This document shows positions 1 to 7,878 of a stretch of DNA of 64,000 nt, piece by piece. Positions within the stretch are counted from its first letter, which is position 1. Every line of letters starts with the position of its first letter. Below the pieces are notes generated by a model. That model saw nothing but the letters and a program-made list of their open reading frames with translations, was not told where the DNA came from and searched no databases. The stretch covers positions 1,302,001 to 1,366,000 of the forward strand of contig NC_014923.1 of assembly GCF_000185905.1 (NCBI RefSeq). Direction: 5' to 3'. The translations under genes and the position numbers were made by a program. The stretch is from Mesorhizobium ciceri biovar biserrulae WSM1271 (GTDB taxonomy: Bacteria; Pseudomonadota; Alphaproteobacteria; Rhizobiales; Rhizobiaceae).

Positions 1-2269
1 CTACGATCCGCTGCTGGAGAAGGTGACGGCGTGGGCGCCGACGCCGGCCGAGACGATCGCCCGCATGAATCGGGCGCTGCGCGAGTTCCGCATCCGCGGC
101 GTCGCCACCAATTTGACCTTCCTCGAAGCGATCATCAACCATCCGAGCTTCGCCGACAATTCCTACACGACCAAGTTCATCGACACGACGCCGGAACTGT
201 TCCAGCAGGTCAAGCGCCAGGACCGCGCCACCAAGCTCATCAACTATCTCGCCGACGTCAGCGTCAACGGCCATCCCGAGACGCGCGGCCGACCGCAGCC
301 GAAGGCCGACGCCGCGGCACCCGTGGTGCCTTACCTCAACGGCAATGTGCCCGGCGGCAGCAAGCAGAAGCTGGATGTGCTGGGCCCGCAGAAGTTCGCC
401 GCCTGGATGCGCGATCAGAAGGAGGTTCTGGTCACCGACACGACGATGCGTGATGGCCATCAATCGCTGCTGGCGACGCGCATGCGCACGCATGACATTG
501 CCGGCATCGCCGGTACCTATGCGCGTGCCTTGCCGCAGCTTCTATCGCTGGAATGCTGGGGTGGCGCCACCTTCGACGTCGCCATGCGCTTCCTCACCGA
601 GGATCCGTGGGAGCGGCTGTCGCTGGTGCGCGAGGCGGCGCCCAATCTGCTGTTGCAGATGCTGCTGCGCGGTGCCAATGGCGTCGGCTACACCAACTAT
701 CCCGACAATGTCGTGCAGCATTTCGTCAAGCAGGCAGCAAGCGGTGGCATCGACCTGTTCCGGGTCTTCGATTGCCTGAACTGGGTCGACAACATGCGCG
801 TCGCCATGGATGCGGTCGGAGCCGAAGGCAAGCTGATCGAAGCGGCGATCTGCTACACCGGCGATATCCTCGATCCGGCGCGGGCGAAATACGACCTCAA
901 ATACTATGTCGGCCTGGCCAGGGAATTGCAGGCGGCCGGCGCCCACATCATCGCCGTCAAGGACATGGCCGGCCTGCTGAAGCCTTCCGCAGCACGCGTG
1001 CTGTTCAAGGCGCTGCGCGAGGCGACCGACCTGCCGATCCATTTCCACACCCACGACACGTCGGGCCTGTCGGCGGCGACGGTGCTGGCGGCGGTGGAAA
1101 GCGGCGTCGACGCCATAGACGCGGCGATGGATGCCTTCTCCGGCAACACCTCGCAGCCATGCCTTGGCTCACTCGTCGAGGCGCTGAAGGGCACCGAACG
1201 CGACCCCGGTCTCGACCCGCAATGGATCAGGAAGATCTCGTTCTACTGGGAAGCGGTGCGCAACCAGTACGCCGCCTTCGAAAGCGACCTCAAGGGGCCG
1301 GCCTCGGAAGTCTATCTGCACGAGATGCCGGGCGGCCAGTTCACCAATCTGAAGGAACAGGCTCGCTCGCTCGGATTGGAGACGCGCTGGCACGAGGTGG
1401 CGCAGACCTATCACGACGTCAATCTGATGTTCGGCGACATCGTCAAGGTGACGCCGTCGTCCAAGGTCGTCGGCGACATGGCATTGATGATGGTCAGCCA
1501 GGACCTGACCGTTGCCGATGTCGAAAACCCGGATAGGGATATCGCCTTCCCGGATTCGGTCGTCTCGATGCTGCGCGGCGACCTCGGCCAGTCGCCAGGC
1601 GGGTGGCCGGTGGCGCTGCAGAGGAAGGCGCTCAAAGGCGACAAGCCGATCACGGTGCGGCCCGGCTCGCTTCTCAAGCCAGCCGACCTCAAGGCCAACC
1701 GCAAGGAAATCGAGGAGAAGCTCGAGCGCAAGCTGTCGGAATTCGAATTCGCCTCGTGGCTGATGTATCCGAAGGTGTTCACGGATTTCGCCGGCGCGCA
1801 GGAAACCTATGGGCCGGTCAGCGTGCTGCCGACGCCGACGTATTTCTACGGCATGAAGCCGGAAGACGAGATCTTCGTCGACATCGAGAAGGGCAAGACG
1901 CTGGTGGTGCGGTGCCTGGCCATCGGCGATGTCGACGAGAAGGGCATGGTCACCGTGTTCTTCGAGCTCAACGGCCAGCCGCGCCGTGTCAAGGTGCCCG
2001 ACCGGGCGCATGGCGCGTCCGCCGCCAAGGCCCGCCGCAAGGCCGAACCCGGCAACGAGGCGCATGTCGGCGCACCGATGCCGGGCGTCGTTTCTGCGCT
2101 TTCGGTGGCTGCCGGCCAGGCTGTGAAGGCCGGTGACGTGCTGCTTTCCATCGAAGCGATGAAGATGGAGACGGCGCTGCATGCCGAGCGCGACGGCACG
2201 GTCGCCGAGGTGCTGGTCAAGGCAGGCGACCAGATCGATGCCAAGGATCTGCTGATCGCTTTCAGCTAA
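1..2269 (+). CDS. pyc: Pyruvate carboxylase, C-terminal part (5' end outside window)
   Basis: Biotin enzyme that carboxylates pyruvate to oxaloacetate (anaplerosis, cytoplasm). The reading frame is already open at base 2, so the biotin-carboxylase half lies upstream of the window. What is visible: the end of the BC/linker region (motif YDPLLEKVTAW), the carboxyltransferase domain beginning near TDTTMRDGHQSLLATRMRT with the metal-binding KDMAG and HFHTHDTSG segments, the conserved PYC/OADA domain, and a C-terminal biotinyl domain with the biotin-attachment motif EAMKMET about 30 residues before the stop. The order matches the single-chain alpha-type pyruvate carboxylase. The gene ends at TAA and is followed by a 160-base gap before the next gene. 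No defect is visible in the part present. Confidence 0.97.
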   Translation, partial: YDPLLEKVTAWAPTPAETIARMNRALREFRIRGVATNLTFLEAIINHPSFADNSYTTKFIDTTPELFQQVKRQDRATKLINYLADVSVNGHPETRGRPQPKADAAAPVVPYLNGNVPGGSKQKLDVLGPQKFAAWMRDQKEVLVTDTTMRDGHQSLLATRMRTHDIAGIAGTYARALPQLLSLECWGGATFDVAMRFLTEDPWERLSLVREAAPNLLLQMLLRGANGVGYTNYPDNVVQHFVKQAASGGIDLFRVFDCLNWVDNMRVAMDAVGAEGKLIEAAICYTGDILDPARAKYDLKYYVGLARELQAAGAHIIAVKDMAGLLKPSAARVLFKALREATDLPIHFHTHDTSGLSAATVLAAVESGVDAIDAAMDAFSGNTSQPCLGSLVEALKGTERDPGLDPQWIRKISFYWEAVRNQYAAFESDLKGPASEVYLHEMPGGQFTNLKEQARSLGLETRWHEVAQTYHDVNLMFGDIVKVTPSSKVVGDMALMMVSQDLTVADVENPDRDIAFPDSVVSMLRGDLGQSPGGWPVALQRKALKGDKPITVRPGSLLKPADLKANRKEIEEKLERKLSEFEFASWLMYPKVFTDFAGAQETYGPVSVLPTPTYFYGMKPEDEIFVDIEKGKTLVVRCLAIGDVDEKGMVTVFFELNGQPRRVKVPDRAHGASAAKARRKAEPGNEAHVGAPMPGVVSALSVAAGQAVKAGDVLLSIEAMKMETALHAERDGTVAEVLVKAGDQIDAKDLLIAFS

Positions 2270-2429
2270 TTGATACCTTCCTGGGGGATCGCTGTCCGCA
2301 TCGTGGCGGCAGCGTCAGTTCGATCATCGATAACAGCTTGACCCGCCGCCGCCGGTCGGGCATCGAGCCCGCTCAATTCGCCGCTGCATGCATCCCGAGT
2401 CGCGGCGCAGAAACGATGTGGAGAAAAAT

Positions 2430-2690
2430 ATGGCCGACGATATCACCGATACCAGCCAGACTGTTGCCGCCGGCCAGCTGCGTGCCTTCATCGAGCGCAT
2501 AGAGCGGCTCGAGGAAGAGAAGAAGACCATTTCCGACGACATCAAGGAAGTGTTCGCCGAGGCCAAGGGCACAGGCTTCGACACCAAGGCGATGCGCACG
2601 ATCATCCGGCTGCGCAAGAAGGACCAGGCCGAGCGTCAGGAAGAGGAAACCATCCTCGATCTGTATAAGGCCGCACTCGGCATGGTGTAG
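2430..2690 (+). CDS. gapR: GapR-type DUF2312/UPF0335 DNA-binding protein
   Basis: Small (86 aa) coiled-coil protein of the DUF2312/UPF0335 family. The Caulobacter member GapR is a nucleoid-associated protein that binds AT-rich, overtwisted DNA and supports replication and cell-cycle progression. The sequence shows the typical long amphipathic helix ([20 protein letters not shown]), the [15 protein letters not shown] turn and the basic RLRKKDQ stretch that contacts DNA. I chose the ATG at 2430 because family members begin near [10 protein letters not shown]. An in-frame GTG lies 12 bases upstream. The gene stands alone between pyc and a block of palindromic repeats. Family assignment is firm; the GapR role is inferred from the family. 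Confidence 0.93.
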   Translation: MADDITDTSQTVAAGQLRAFIERIERLEEEKKTISDDIKEVFAEAKGTGFDTKAMRTIIRLRKKDQAERQEEETILDLYKAALGMV

Positions 2691-2747
2691 AGACCGTCTG
2701 GAAATTCTACTCCGGCGGCCATCTGGTGGCGTTTTCTGCGCTTCCCT

Positions 2748-2772
2748 AGTTCTACTGCAATGCAGTAGAACT
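2748..2772. repeat. Perfect 25-base palindrome
   Basis: Two 12-base arms, AGTTCTACTGCA and TGCAGTAGAACT, separated by a single A. It lies in the gap between gapR and the next plus-strand gene and directly abuts the dispersed repeat copy that follows. It is not followed by a T-run, so it is not a simple terminator. It could be a protein-binding site or part of a composite repeat. Confidence 0.8.
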
Positions 2773-2831
2773 GAGCTCACGTACTTTAAGTACGCTCCGC
2801 TCCGGTTCTCGAAACCACCACCATATGACTC
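2773..2831. repeat. Dispersed intergenic repeat R1, copy 1
   Basis: Contains the hairpin CGTACTT-T-AAGTACG followed by a conserved tail that reads CTCCGCTCCGGTTCTC then GAAACCACC. A second copy lies near 40200-40265. The two copies share the tail almost exactly while the outer stem pair differs in a compensating way (C-G here, G-C there), which suggests that the stem is selected. Function unknown. Confidence 0.75.
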
Positions 2832-2891
2832 GCCGGAGCGAATTTCGAAACAGTCTCCGGCCGAGCATGATGCCGGAGCGAGCATCGAGCC

Positions 2892-3332
2892 ATGAGCGAA
2901 TTCGACTTCGGCGCCCGCCGCGCCTCTGAATTCCGCCAGCGCGGCTTCTGGACGCTGTTCGCCGAGCGGCATCCGGAAGAAAGGGCTCTGATGGCGAGGC
3001 GCGGACCCTGGTTCTGGCAGCGCGGGCTGCCCGATTTCGCCTTGGTCCTTTCCATGTATGTCGCGCCGGCGCAGAGCCAGGTCGGCGTCTTCTTCGGCCG
3101 CAACGAGAAGTTCGGCGCCACGCAAGCGTGGTCGCGGTTGAAACCGTTCCAGCCTGATATCGAAGCCAGGCTGAAGCTCAGGCCGGAACAGAGTTGCGAG
3201 GATCTCGGCATCAATTCGATGTGGCGGGTGAACTGCTATGCCGAGGACAACTGGCCAGCCATGGCCGACTGGCTGGTGACCGAATGTTCGCGTTTCGAGC
3301 GCGCGGTAACCGAAGTCCTGAGGCAGGGATAG
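2892..3332 (+). CDS. Conserved hypothetical protein, about 146 aa
   Basis: I do not recognise a named family. The product is soluble, with no signal peptide or membrane span, and is rich in aromatic residues (RGFWTLF, GPWFWQRGLPDF, MWRVNCYAEDNWPAMADWL). An N-terminal Arg/Glu-rich helix is followed by a mixed alpha/beta region. Codon use resembles that of its neighbours, and the ATG start follows the repeat block closely. It ends 7 bases before the next plus-strand gene, so the two are probably co-transcribed. The compact aromatic-rich fold resembles small DUF4268-like proteins, but I cannot support that from motifs. Confidence 0.7.
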   Translation: MSEFDFGARRASEFRQRGFWTLFAERHPEERALMARRGPWFWQRGLPDFALVLSMYVAPAQSQVGVFFGRNEKFGATQAWSRLKPFQPDIEARLKLRPEQSCEDLGINSMWRVNCYAEDNWPAMADWLVTECSRFERAVTEVLRQG

Positions 3333-3339
3333 ACATCCG

Positions 3340-3651
3340 GTGTTGCCAGAGGGTATCGGCTCCTTTTTCCGCTCACGCTGGCAAGGCCAGGTGCCGCTCG
3401 ACCGGCTGTTCTGGCGCGACCTTGTTCTTGTCGGCACGGCGCTCAACGTAGCATCTCTGGTGGCCGCGATCGTCCTGCTCGGACTGAAGCTGCCGCTCGC
3501 GCTGGTTCTGGCGGTGCATTTCGCACCGGTGCCCTACAACCTCTTTCTGACCTTTTCCGTATGGCGAACCACGCAAAAGGCCGGTGGCGCCAAGGCCTCA
3601 CTGATGACGCTCGGCGCCACATTATGGCTGATCCTGACGGTCGTGGTCTGA
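3340..3651 (+). CDS. Small inner-membrane protein, 103 aa
   Basis: Starts at GTG just after the preceding gene. Two clear hydrophobic segments (about residues 28-50 and 52-72) and a third at the C-terminus (LMTLGATLWLILTVVV) predict a three-pass inner-membrane protein. The N-terminal 25 residues are basic and probably cytoplasmic. No catalytic motif is visible and I do not recognise the family. It is followed by a strong bidirectional terminator shared with the convergent msrB. The start is uncertain because GTG and TTG codons are adjacent. Confidence 0.65.
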   Translation: MLPEGIGSFFRSRWQGQVPLDRLFWRDLVLVGTALNVASLVAAIVLLGLKLPLALVLAVHFAPVPYNLFLTFSVWRTTQKAGGAKASLMTLGATLWLILTVVV

Positions 3652-3698
3652 GAGCGGACACGGGCGCCCACCGCGTTCGCCGGGTTCGGCCGGGGGGC

Positions 3699-3732
3699 AA
3701 TGAAAAGGGCGGCCGCAGCCGCCCTTTTCATT
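3699..3732. terminator. Bidirectional rho-independent terminator
   Basis: A 15-base perfect stem, AATGAAAAGGGCGGC / GCCGCCCTTTTCATT, with loop CGCA. A/T-rich flanks provide a U-run in both directions. It sits between the plus-strand small membrane-protein gene and the minus-strand msrB. Confidence 0.9.
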
Positions 3733-3751
3733 CATTCAATCGAATTTCGGT

Positions 3752-4156
3752 TCAGGCCGCCGGCTCGAATTTCAGCGCCACGCCGTTGATGCAATAGCGC
3801 AGGCCGGTCGGCGGCGGGCCGTCCTCGAAGACATGGCCGAGATGGCTGCCGCAGCGGGCGCAATGGCATTCGGTGCGAACCATGCCGTAGCTGCGGTCGA
3901 CGGTGTTTTCGACCGAACCCGGCACCGGGTCGTTGAAGCTCGGCCAGCCGGTGCCGCTCTCGAACTTCAGCTTGGATTCAAACAAAGGCTGGTCGCAGCC
4001 GACGCAGGAAAAGGTGCCGGCGCGCTTCTCGTAGAGCAAAGCGCAACTTCCCGGCCGCTCGGTGCCGTGGCCGCGCATGACGGCATACTGCTCCGGCGTC
4101 AGCCGGGCGCGCCATTCGGCGTCGGTGCGGGTTACAGGGTAGGTGTGGGTGTCCAT
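3752..4156 (-). CDS. msrB: Peptide-methionine (R)-S-oxide reductase
   Basis: Reduces the R-epimer of methionine sulfoxide in proteins; a cytoplasmic repair enzyme that uses thioredoxin. The 134-aa product has the full single-domain MsrB fold: zinc-binding pairs CVGC (about residue 51) and CARC (about residue 99), the substrate-binding GTGWPSF, the [11 protein letters not shown] motif, and the catalytic RYCING near the C-terminus. Length and start ([15 protein letters not shown]) match the family. It is transcribed away from the MBL/VWA cluster; its promoter lies near a double-hairpin repeat. Confidence 0.97.
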   Translation of the reverse strand: MDTHTYPVTRTDAEWRARLTPEQYAVMRGHGTERPGSCALLYEKRAGTFSCVGCDQPLFESKLKFESGTGWPSFNDPVPGSVENTVDRSYGMVRTECHCARCGSHLGHVFEDGPPPTGLRYCINGVALKFEPAA

Positions 4157-4186
4157 TCGATCTCCTCAGCCTTGCCGGCTCGCCAC

Positions 4187-4281
4187 TACAGCGCCGCGCG
4201 CCCATCGGACGCGCAAAGGACGCTGTAGTACTTTGGTTTTGCGCATGATCCTTTCCGAACCGGAGGTTCGGGACCATGCGC
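4187..4281. repeat. Double-hairpin intergenic repeat R3
   Basis: Two adjacent stem-loops. The first has outer arms TACAGCG / CGCTGTA and inner arms GCGCG / CGCGC. The second has outer arms GCGCATG / CATGCGC and inner arms GAACC / GGTTC. It lies between the start of msrB and the 3' end of the MBL gene. Elements with this architecture are common between genes in Mesorhizobium (general knowledge, not checked here). Confidence 0.75.
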
Positions 4282-4351
4282 GGATTGCAACCTCATATTC
4301 GCACCAAGATAGGCATTTGTTACGCGATTTGCCCGCATTTCGATCGGATTG

Positions 4352-5150
4352 TCATGCGATTGCCGCGAGATAGCGATCGACCGAAGCAGCGAACGCCGCT
4401 TTTGCGCCCCCGATGACATTCTGGTTCCACCATGCACCATAGATATGGTCGAACGCGAATGGCTCCAGTGCCGCCGCGATGCGGCGCACGGCCGCTGCAT
4501 TGAGCGGAATGTAGTTCGGATAGCTGTACATGAAGCTGACATGGCGGCGCGTCGGCGTCACCTGCAAGATATCGCCGGCCAGCAAGACGTCGCCGACATC
4601 GCGTTTCCAGTGCAGCACCTGACCGCCGGCAAAGTGGCCGCCGCAGCGGATGAGCGTCAGCGAAGGGTTTATGGCCAGCGTCTCGCCTTCCCAACTGACG
4701 ATCGCCTTGTGCGGTCGCATGATCCATTGGCGGTCGTCGGCATGGAGATAAATCGGCACGCCGCCAAACGCCTCGCTCCAACTGGCCATCACCGAATAAT
4801 AGTGGCAGTGCGAGATGGCGATCGCCGCCAGGCCACCGCGGCGGTTGATCTCGGCCACCGCCTCGTCGCTGACCATCGGAACGCAGTCCCACAGCACGTT
4901 GCCGTGCGGCGTCTGCGCCAGCAGCGCCCGTTGGCCCGATGGCGAAGCGCGGCTCGATGCCGAAGGCGAGAACGCCGGCATCGTCCTTCATAACAAGCCG
5001 GTGTCCTTCGGCAAGTTCCTCCGGCGTGATCCACGCTTGGCCCTCCCAGCGCACATATTGGCGCTCGTCCTCGCAGATCGGGCAATGTTCTGGCGGCGTC
5101 TCTGTCGCCGCGAACTGGACGCCGCATTGCAGGCAGAGGAAGCAGGTCAT
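4352..5150 (-). pseudogene. MBL-fold metallo-hydrolase with N-terminal zinc ribbon, frameshifted
   Basis: The N-terminal part (start MTCFLCLQCGVQF) reads in one frame, with a CxxC...CxxC zinc-ribbon-like segment (CLQCG, HCPICED), up to IEPRFAIG. The rest (QRALLAQTPHGNVLW onward) continues in the next frame and holds the MBL features SHCHYYS, CGGHFAGGQ and LLAGDILQV, ending LAAIA. Removing one base from the run GGG on the minus strand (plus strand 4936-4938) restores one open frame of about 265 residues. This is therefore either a recent pseudogene or a sequencing error. The gene is 19 bases downstream of the VWA gene and probably in the same operon. Confidence 0.85.
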
Positions 5151-5169
5151 CGGATCTCCTGTCGGTCTT

Positions 5170-6360
5170 TCAGTGCTTTCTTGAAAGCTGCTTGGTCGCG
5201 CCCTCCAGCCCGGCCAGCGTCAGCGGGAACATGCGGCCGCCGAAAATGTCGCGGATCATCGCAACCGAATGGGTGTAGCCCCAGTTCTTGGGATCTTCGG
5301 GGTTCAGCCATACCGCGTTCGGCCATTGCTGCAGCAGACGGCCGAGCCAGACGCTGCCCGCCTCCGGATTCCAGTGCTCGACCGAACCGCCGGGGTGAGC
5401 GATCTCGTAAGGGCTCATCGAGGCGTCGCCGACGACGATCACCTTGTAGTCCGGACCGTATTTGTGAAGCAGGTCGAAGGTCGGAATCACCTCGGCATGC
5501 CTGCGGCGATTGTCCTTCCACACGCCCTCATAGAGGCAGTTGTGGAAATAGAAATATTCGAGCTGGCGGAATTCGGCGCGGGCGGCCGAGAACAGCTCCT
5601 CGACGCTTTTGATGTGGTCGTCCATCGAGCCGCCGACATCGAAGAACATCAACAGCTTCACCGCGTTGCGCCGCTCTGGCCGCGTCTGCACGTCGAGATA
5701 GCCGTGTTCGGCCGTGGCGTGGATGGTTCCGGGCAGGTCGAACTCTTCCTCGGCGCCCTCGCGCACCCAGCGACGCAGGCGTTTCAGCGCGATCTTGATG
5801 TTGCGGGTGCCGAGTTCGACGGCATCGTCGAAATTCCTGAACTCGCGCTTGTCCCAGACCTTCACCGCGCGGCGGTTGCGGCTTTCATGCTGGCCGATGC
5901 GCACGCCTTCGGGATTGTAGCCATAGGCGCCGAATGGCGAGGTTCCGCCGGTGCCGATCCATTTCGAGCCGCCCTGGTGGCGACCTTTTTGCTCCTCGAG
6001 TCGCTGTTTCAAAGTCTCCATCAGCTTTTCGAACCCGCCGAGCGCCTCGACCAGTCTTTTCTCCTCGTCGGTCAGGTGCTTTTCGGCGAGGCGGCGCAAC
6101 CATTCCTCGGGGATATTGGCGACGTCCAGCGCGTCCGGTCCGCCCAGCGCTTCAATGCCCTTGAAGACATGCGCGAACACCTGGTCGAAGCGGTCGATGT
6201 GGCGCTCGTCCTTCACCAGGGCGGCGCGGGCGAGGTAATAAAAACCTTCGACGTCGTAGTCGACCAACCCGGCTTCCAGCCCTTCGAGCAGCGACAGATA
6301 TTCCCTGAGCGAGACGGGAACGCGTGCAGCCTTCAGTTCAAGGAAGAAGGGGATGAACAT
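5170..6360 (-). CDS. VWA-domain protein, CoxE-like
   Basis: 396-aa protein of the CoxE-like von Willebrand A family, which usually works with a MoxR AAA+ ATPase as a chaperone or maturation pair for metalloenzymes or complexes. The N-terminal half is helical and charged (LSLLEGLEAGL; LTDEEKRLVEALGG). The C-terminal VWA half starts with the MIDAS motif in FFDVGGSMDDH (DxGxS present) and continues with VVVGDASMSPYE, which supplies a further metal ligand. No membrane segment. Six bases separate it from the GNAT gene upstream, and the MBL gene follows 19 bases downstream, so GNAT-VWA-MBL look like one operon. The likely MoxR partner lies 3 kb upstream at 9461-10300. Confidence 0.9.
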   Translation of the reverse strand: MFIPFFLELKAARVPVSLREYLSLLEGLEAGLVDYDVEGFYYLARAALVKDERHIDRFDQVFAHVFKGIEALGGPDALDVANIPEEWLRRLAEKHLTDEEKRLVEALGGFEKLMETLKQRLEEQKGRHQGGSKWIGTGGTSPFGAYGYNPEGVRIGQHESRNRRAVKVWDKREFRNFDDAVELGTRNIKIALKRLRRWVREGAEEEFDLPGTIHATAEHGYLDVQTRPERRNAVKLLMFFDVGGSMDDHIKSVEELFSAARAEFRQLEYFYFHNCLYEGVWKDNRRRHAEVIPTFDLLHKYGPDYKVIVVGDASMSPYEIAHPGGSVEHWNPEAGSVWLGRLLQQWPNAVWLNPEDPKNWGYTHSVAMIRDIFGGRMFPLTLAGLEGATKQLSRKH

Positions 6361-6366
6361 GGCCGG

Positions 6367-6813
6367 TTACAGCAAATCATACTCGATGAAGCCCGTGCGG
6401 CGGGCGACGTGGTCGTAAAGCTTGCGCGCGGTGGCGTTGGTCTCGTGCGTCATCCAGTAGACATTCTTGACGCCGATCTTTGCCGCCTCTTCCTTCACTG
6501 CGTTGATAAGGGCGGCGCCGATCCCCTTGCCACGCACATCCGGGTCGGCGAACAAATCCTGCAGATAGCAGTTGTTTTTCTCCGACCAGCCGGAGCGGTG
6601 GTACAGGTAGTGCGTGAGACCGACCGCCTTGCCGTCCAGTGTGGCGATGAAGCCTTTTGGCTCGAATTCGCCCGGAGTGAACAGCCGCTTCCAGGTGACG
6701 GCGTAGACCTCTTCCGGCAGCTTCGTCTCATAGAAGGTGAGATAGTCGGTCCACAGGCGCCGCCAATCGGCGTGGTCGGACTGCGCGAGCGGGCGGACGA
6801 TTATTTCGGACAT
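6367..6813 (-). CDS. GNAT-family N-acetyltransferase
   Basis: About 148 residues with the GNAT fold. Motif A for acetyl-CoA binding is VRGKGIGAALINAVKEEA (R/Q-x-x-G-x-G/A), preceded by the beta-4 strand CYLQDLFADPDV and followed by the C-terminal YWMTHETNATARKLYD, typical of the amino-acid or polyamine acetyltransferase subgroup. I chose the ATG at 6813 (MSEIIVRPLAQ) because a good ribosome site AGAGGGAA precedes it; an in-frame start 33 bases upstream is less likely. The stop lies 6 bases before the VWA start. Substrate unknown. Confidence 0.9.
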   Translation of the reverse strand: MSEIIVRPLAQSDHADWRRLWTDYLTFYETKLPEEVYAVTWKRLFTPGEFEPKGFIATLDGKAVGLTHYLYHRSGWSEKNNCYLQDLFADPDVRGKGIGAALINAVKEEAAKIGVKNVYWMTHETNATARKLYDHVARRTGFIEYDLL

Positions 6814-6878
6814 TTCGTTCCCTCTGAAGTCTGGAACCCGATCCATACCAATAGAATCGGGATCAGGAACACCCTTGC

Positions 6879-7751
6879 CTATTCGGCAGGCGAATTATAT
6901 TCGCGAAAAGCGGTCGCGAGCATGTGCAGCGCCTCCCGCGCCCGCGGCGGCAGAGCGTGCGACTGCAAAACGATCTCGGACGGGGGAATTGGTGGCAGGC
7001 CGAGTTTGCGGCCCACCTCGATCAAGCCCGGGGGCACAACCCGGTAAGCGAGGGCGGAAAGGGCAAAGCCCGCCGATACCGCGATGTTGACGGCAGCGCC
7101 GCCGCCGCCGACGAAAGCCTCATTCCAGGCGATGCCTGCCCGGTCCAGCGCCTCGACCGCTCTCATACGGTCCGGGCAATTGCATCTGGTGCTTAAAAGA
7201 GCCAGGCGCAGGGGCGTGCCTGGTCGCCATTCGAAGCCAGGTGCCGCGAACCAGCCATAGTGGGTGCGCGACAAAGCTTCACCGCGTCGACTGTCATCTT
7301 CCTGGTGCACAATCACCGCATCGAGTTCGCCGCGATCGAAAGCTTCTTCCAGCATGGAGCTGGTATCGATCCGTATGTTGAGCGCGAGCGACGGATCGTG
7401 GGCATGAAGCTGGGCGATCAGCGTGGAAAGCTCAGGCCCCGCGACATGATCGACGAAGCCGAGCGCAAGCCGACATGGCGCCGCGGAAAATTCCGCGACG
7501 GCGCGTTCATGGGCGGCAAGGAATTCGCGGGCCACGGGCAGGAAGACAGCCCCCCTTTCCGACAGTGCCACGCGGCGCGGGGTTCGTTCGATCAAACGTG
7601 CGCCGAGCTTTTCCTCGAGCCGCCGCAACTTGACGCTGATCGTCGCCTGGGTGCTGCCAAGTGCTGCAGCCGCCCGGGTGAAGCTCTGCAGGTCGGCCAC
7701 CATGACGAAAGTGCGCACGGCATCGACATCGAGACTGGCCATCTCCGTCAT
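6879..7751 (-). CDS. LysR-family transcriptional regulator
   Basis: 290 aa with an N-terminal winged helix-turn-helix (VRTFVMVADLQSFTRAAAAL...TQATISVKLRRLEEKLG, about residues 10-60) and a LysR substrate-binding domain (ALGFVDHVAGPELSTL onward). It is divergent from the MFS transporter gene with a 127-base gap, the usual arrangement in which the LysR protein controls the exporter. It interrupts the spacing between the MoxR gene and the GNAT-VWA-MBL operon. The MTEM start has an internal ATG three codons in; either is possible. Confidence 0.93.
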   Translation of the reverse strand: MTEMASLDVDAVRTFVMVADLQSFTRAAAALGSTQATISVKLRRLEEKLGARLIERTPRRVALSERGAVFLPVAREFLAAHERAVAEFSAAPCRLALGFVDHVAGPELSTLIAQLHAHDPSLALNIRIDTSSMLEEAFDRGELDAVIVHQEDDSRRGEALSRTHYGWFAAPGFEWRPGTPLRLALLSTRCNCPDRMRAVEALDRAGIAWNEAFVGGGGAAVNIAVSAGFALSALAYRVVPPGLIEVGRKLGLPPIPPSEIVLQSHALPPRAREALHMLATAFREYNSPAE

Positions 7752-7878
7752 TCCATTTTGTTATCTCTGAAATAGAAATGCATAGTCTTTTTTCATGGTC
7801 AAGCCTCGTCTATGTCATCTCGACCGCAGTTTGAAGAGCCAGCCCGGTTCCAGAATGCTTCGACAGAAAGTGATCGAC

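Noticed and set aside
1169..2182. Long reading frame antisense to pyruvate carboxylase
   Set aside because: It is the complement of a clear gene with strong family motifs; GC-rich third positions give open antisense frames. No homologous features in the product.
4187..4281. tRNA gene
   Set aside because: The double hairpin lacks tRNA arms and the conserved TTCGA and CCA-end features.
5269..7047. Long plus-strand reading frame antisense to the VWA and GNAT genes
   Set aside because: The minus-strand genes carry MIDAS and acetyl-CoA motifs; the antisense product is low-complexity and lacks known motifs.
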